In this document: in pieces, positions 60,641 to 64,000 of the stretch | Layout of the letters: each line of letters begins with the position of its first letter | Position numbering within the stretch: the stretch's first letter is position 1 | DNA from: Neckera pumila | Taxonomy: Eukaryota > Streptophyta > Bryopsida > Hypnales > Neckeraceae | Assembly (NCBI GenBank): GCA_963969595.1 | Contig: OZ018417.1 | Location: 19,470,501-19,534,500 of the forward strand | Direction: 5' to 3' | DNA: 64,000 bases | Notes under the pieces: generated by a model | Told to the model about the DNA's origin: nothing | The model's input: only the letters and a program-made list of their open reading frames with translations | The model's database searches: none | Made by a program: the position numbers and the translations under genes

Positions 60641-61065
60641 GACGTCAGGGCATCCGCGTCCGCGTCCGGACATCCGAGGGGTGGTGGATGTCTTGTGACA
60701 TTTGATTTTTTTGGATTTTTTCCTTTTTTTATAAAAAAAACATCCGTCTGGTGTCCAGTCCGCTGCGGTTGCAGGAACCGTCCGCCAGCTCATCCGCCGA
60801 ATCCTACGGACGGACTGGCGGACGCACCCACCGACCGCCGGACCATCCGCCAAAAATGGCGGATGGATCTCGGACATAGTCACCGTCCGCCACGCCTCTA
60901 GTGTTTCGTCTAGCAAATCTATCGGGGAAAAGGTGGTCAGATGCAGAGTCCGCGCATTGCGCCATTGACTGTCCTGGTCGTGACGATTCGATCCGTCCGC
61001 CAAATCCATCCGCTTTGCCATCCAATTTCCATCCACCGTATCTTGGACGGTTTAGGTGGATGCGT
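60640..61065. repeat. CpG-rich block with repeated TCCGCC words, likely a repeat element
   Basis: A sharp GC- and CpG-rich island in AT-rich surroundings. It holds many copies of 'atccg(t)ccgcc' and its inverse 'ggcggatgg'. Its edges share an inverted GCATCC ('gggcatccgcgtccgcgtcc' on the left, 'ggacggtttaggtggatgc' on the right). A T/A-rich spacer lies at 60,705-60,740. The 191-codon minus frame crossing it (61,036-60,461) has no family resemblance and probably reflects low stop-codon density. Confidence 0.5.
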
Positions 61066-61085
61066 ACAAATTCAAACTAGACATG

Positions 61086-62011
61086 TTAACTCCTAAAAGC
61101 TCGTTGTCTCTTTGAGGGACAAATGCATTTTTGGGCAGGTACGTATGGGCTAAAATTTTGTCGTGATTTTTTGAAATTTTTTTGGGAGGTACAAAAATTG
61201 TAGCTTCATGGGAATATAATTTTTTGCACAATCAGTACCCAAGAACAAAAGTTATGACCAAACAAGCTCAAAGCAAGGGACAGCGGGTAGCAAAAAAAAT
61301 TTGCATTTTTGTTTTTAGTATTTTTAGTATTTTTTTCCTCATGAATTATTTTTTTATCTATCTAAAAGGCTTTGATTCATTTCATTTGGATTTGTTATGA
61401 GAAAGTTATGGACATTCTTGTTTTTTGGGCAGTTAGAGCATCTTTTTGAAAAAAATAACTTATAGGATTCATTTCCGAATGCAATTTTTCAAATTTTTCA
61501 ATTCTTTTTTTTGCATGGTTAAGTTTACTTGCCAGAACAATCTGACCATTAGAATTTGTGCATTTTAATTCCATCTAAAACATATGAATATTTCAGATTT
61601 TCCTTCTATCTCGTACCTATTTCTACTTAACAATTTTTTCAATAATGAAAATTAAGGTTTTTTGAATATCATTTTTTTGGGTAGATTTTCAACTCAATTC
61701 TCCACTATAGACATTTGAAGCTCAAAACTCTGTAGTGGAAAAATTTTAAGTTAAAAATGTTCAAAGTCAAAAAATCCAGTCCCACAATGTGCTGAAAATT
61801 TTGTTTTTTTCACTTTAAACGTAGATATCTTGCAATCTGCGTGGTCAAAAATTCTGAAATTTTTTCCACACATTCTCATACTAGTTATTTGTAAGATCCT
61901 ACAATTAAATGTGCAAAATTTTTTTTTAAAATTTTTTTCACTCTTTGCTTAAAAAATGGCAGTTTTGGGTGTATTTTGGCAGAAAAAAGGTCTTGGGCCT
62001 TTAGGGGTTAA
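61086..62011 (-). mobile_element. TTAA-ended element, family A, full copy, inverted
   Basis: Starts TTAACTCCTAAAAGCTCG and ends GGCCTTTAGGGGTTAA. Same inverse block order as the 57,720 copy, with close matches such as 'aaaaggctttgattcatttc' and 'tggtcaaaaattctgaaat'. About 926 bp. Confidence 0.85.
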
Positions 62012-62084
62012 AGATCACATAGAAATACAAGATACAAGAATATCATGTACAGACTAAAAGATTATAATGTTTCATCATGAGGGT

Positions 62085-62836
62085 GTTACCCCCTTAAAGA
62101 TGAAGGCTTTTCTTTTTCCCAAAGACACTTGAAACTTACATTTCTATAAGAAACATCAAGAAGAATTGAAAAATACTTTTTCTCCACATCTATCCGTAGA
62201 ATCTTATACCTCACTAGTATGACAATGTGTATTTGAAATTTTAGAATTTTTGGCCATAGATACTGCAAGATATCTGCAATTAAAGTGAAGAAAATAAAAT
62301 TTGATTCACACTGTACGGCAAGATTTTTGGACTTCCAACATTTTTAACTTTACATTTTTGTGATACAGAGTTCTAAGCTTCAAATCTTCATAGAGGAGAA
62401 TTGAATTCAGAGTCTAGGAGAAAAAACAAACTAAAAAAAACTTATTTTTCATTATTAAAAAAGTTGTAAAACTGAAGATAAAAGGAAAATGTAAAATATT
62501 CATATGTTGAATATGGAATTAAAATGCACTAATCTCAATGGTAAGATTGTTGTAGCCATGAAACTAAACTGTGTGGAATTTTTTTGGGAGAAATTGTAAA
62601 AATTCTCATAAAAATTCCATTCATAAATTAATCCTACATTTATCTTGTTTTGAGCTCATTTGGGCATAATTTTTGTTTTCAAGCATCGATTAAAAAATAT
62701 ATATATATCCCATGGGGCTTATCATTTTTTTTATTTTGAAAAACAATTTAAAAAAATATGGACAAAAATTCAGCCCGTTGTTACTTGCCCAATATCCCAA
62801 ATGTCCGCTGTAGGGACAATGGCCCTTAAGGGGTTA
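62085..62836 (+). mobile_element. TTAA-type element, family A, shorter diverged copy
   Basis: Begins 'gttacccccttaaagatg' and ends 'gggacaatggcccttaaggg' then 'gttag'. It has the family order 'ttggccatagatactgcaag', 'aaaatgcactaatctcaatg', 'tgagctcatttgggcat'. About 750 bp, with internal loss. It lies 74 bases from the previous copy in opposite orientation. Confidence 0.75.
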
Positions 62837-64000
62837 GAATTGCTAAAGTGATTTGAAAGCTTTTAATGTTATTTTCTCATGTCAAATCTAAATAGTTGGT
62901 CACCCTAGAATATGAGATTAAAGTGCCTAACATGCATGACTGCAATGAACTTATAGCTTAAGAAAATATACTCCACCATTTTGTAAATGAATTTCTAATG
63001 TGTTTTCTTCTCCAAAATCTATTGTGGAAGAGGCGCATTTACAACAATGCTCAACACTACGGAAAATGAAGACTGCAATGGGTATCCTTGCATAAACTCT
63101 TGAACATAAAAATTATAATCAATCATTGTCAAAATTGGATTTGACAATGCTACAAGTAGACTTCAAATAAAATGATGCAAAATTTTTCAATGAAGAATCA
63201 AAACTCATAAAAAATTTCAATTAGCATGTAATCTTATAAAATATACAGTTCAGTATCCAAACTCATCAAAAAAAATCCTCCTTCTATCAATGATGAAAAA
63301 GAAATGCAAGTTCTTCATAGTTGTAACATGTACATCCATCAATACTTAATGTCAACCTAATTTTGACCGAATTACCAAGAAAATTCTAAATCTTTTACGA
63401 AGCTATCCTTTCTGTACTTTAAAGGTTAAAGATACACTCCTTGAAATTAATTCAATTTCCATTTTCCTATTCTATCAATACAAAATACATCATACGATTT
63501 GGACCACATCTTTACCAACGTCCAAATCAACATCCATCAACATCTAATATTGCCATTTTCATTCAAGATGGACATATGTTCATTGTCACTAAAGAGTAAA
63601 GAATGTAATCATTAGTAACTAAAAATTTGGAATGGAGTAGAGAATTTGAAAAGTATATCAAATTTCACTTATATTATTATACAATGCTGCTATATATATA
63701 ACATATGGTTTGCGCGCATACATTCGGCCTCTTACATTTACTAAAGATTTATATACTTCTTGCTATATAGTATGCAAAACTATTTGTATGAACATCAAAA
63801 ATATTCAACAAGTACAAGCCAACAAAAAGTATTGCAAAATCGATTGATGATGTGGGCTAAACCGCCTGCGTTCTTTGGGCCTTCTTGACAAGGCCGCTCC
63901 AAATAATCTTAAAACGCTAATGCCAATGTGTGGTGGCTGAACTTGTTCATATTGTTTGTTTCCATGTTCAACTTCTAGTACTCGCTGGACATGCAGTCCC
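62837..64000. other. AT-rich intergenic sequence to the window edge
   Basis: No gene or repeat recognised. (TA)n near 63,690-63,702. The last ~130 bases (63,860-64,000) are GC-richer and could be the edge of a gene or element that continues outside. Confidence 0.4.

Noticed and set aside
60461..61036. 191-codon minus-strand frame, longest in the window
   Set aside because: Crosses a CpG-rich repeat with few stop codons; no recognisable motif, composition follows TCCGCC repeats, no splice or family support.

Overview
The window is nuclear DNA from a plant. It carries intron-rich genes with short GT-AG introns and plant-restricted or plant-type proteins: TML of the TPLATE endocytic complex, a membrane-anchored ubiquitin-fold protein (MUB), a plant NAP1 ending in CKQQ, a thaumatin-like protein and a TVP38/VTT membrane protein. 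The rest is AT-rich and full of short DNA-transposon debris, with no recognisable LTR retrotransposon. A non-seed land plant is my best guess, but the sequence does not settle the species. No rRNA, secure tRNA, CRISPR, operon or virus was seen.

Layout. 1-2.1 kb: 3' part of a TVP38/TMEM64-type gene (+). 2.1-6.5 kb: AT-rich, with a TTAA-ended MITE and a 0.7 kb fold-back. 6.57-8.65 kb: MUB gene (-), including a very short last exon. 8.65-14.9 kb: dispersed repeats, among them a 33-bp minisatellite grown inside a MITE, two fold-back elements and a TIR-MITE pair. 14.9-16.24 kb: unidentified exon-like sequence (-), divergent from a thaumatin-like gene (+, 16.57-18.28 kb) whose 5' end was triplicated. 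22.27-29.24 kb: TML (+, 15 exons, 656 codons). 31.88-36.14 kb: NAP1 (-, 13 exons, 381 codons). 37-38.7 kb: two copies of a ~0.93 kb TTAA-ended element. 40.2-42.3 kb: decayed pogo/CENP-B-like transposase. 43.9-48.4 kb: MITEs and a 0.93 kb element split by a ~2.1 kb insertion. 51.3-56.6 kb: decayed tandem array of an unknown multi-exon gene (-), headed by a duplicate of the NAP1 promoter and truncated NAP1 exon 1 fused in frame to foreign sequence. 56.7-57.4 kb: Tc1/mariner relic. 57.7-62.8 kb: three more 0.93 kb-family elements, one MITE and a CpG-rich block. 62.8-64 kb: AT-rich, nothing recognised.

The genes are independent housekeeping or defence genes and do not form a pathway. The most unusual points are the NAP1 exon-1/promoter capture, the TTAA-ended element families, the MITE-born minisatellite, the large fold-backs and the remodelled 5' end of the thaumatin-like gene. 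Coding joins were read by eye from splice signals, phase and family similarity. TML and NAP1 sum to intact reading frames.
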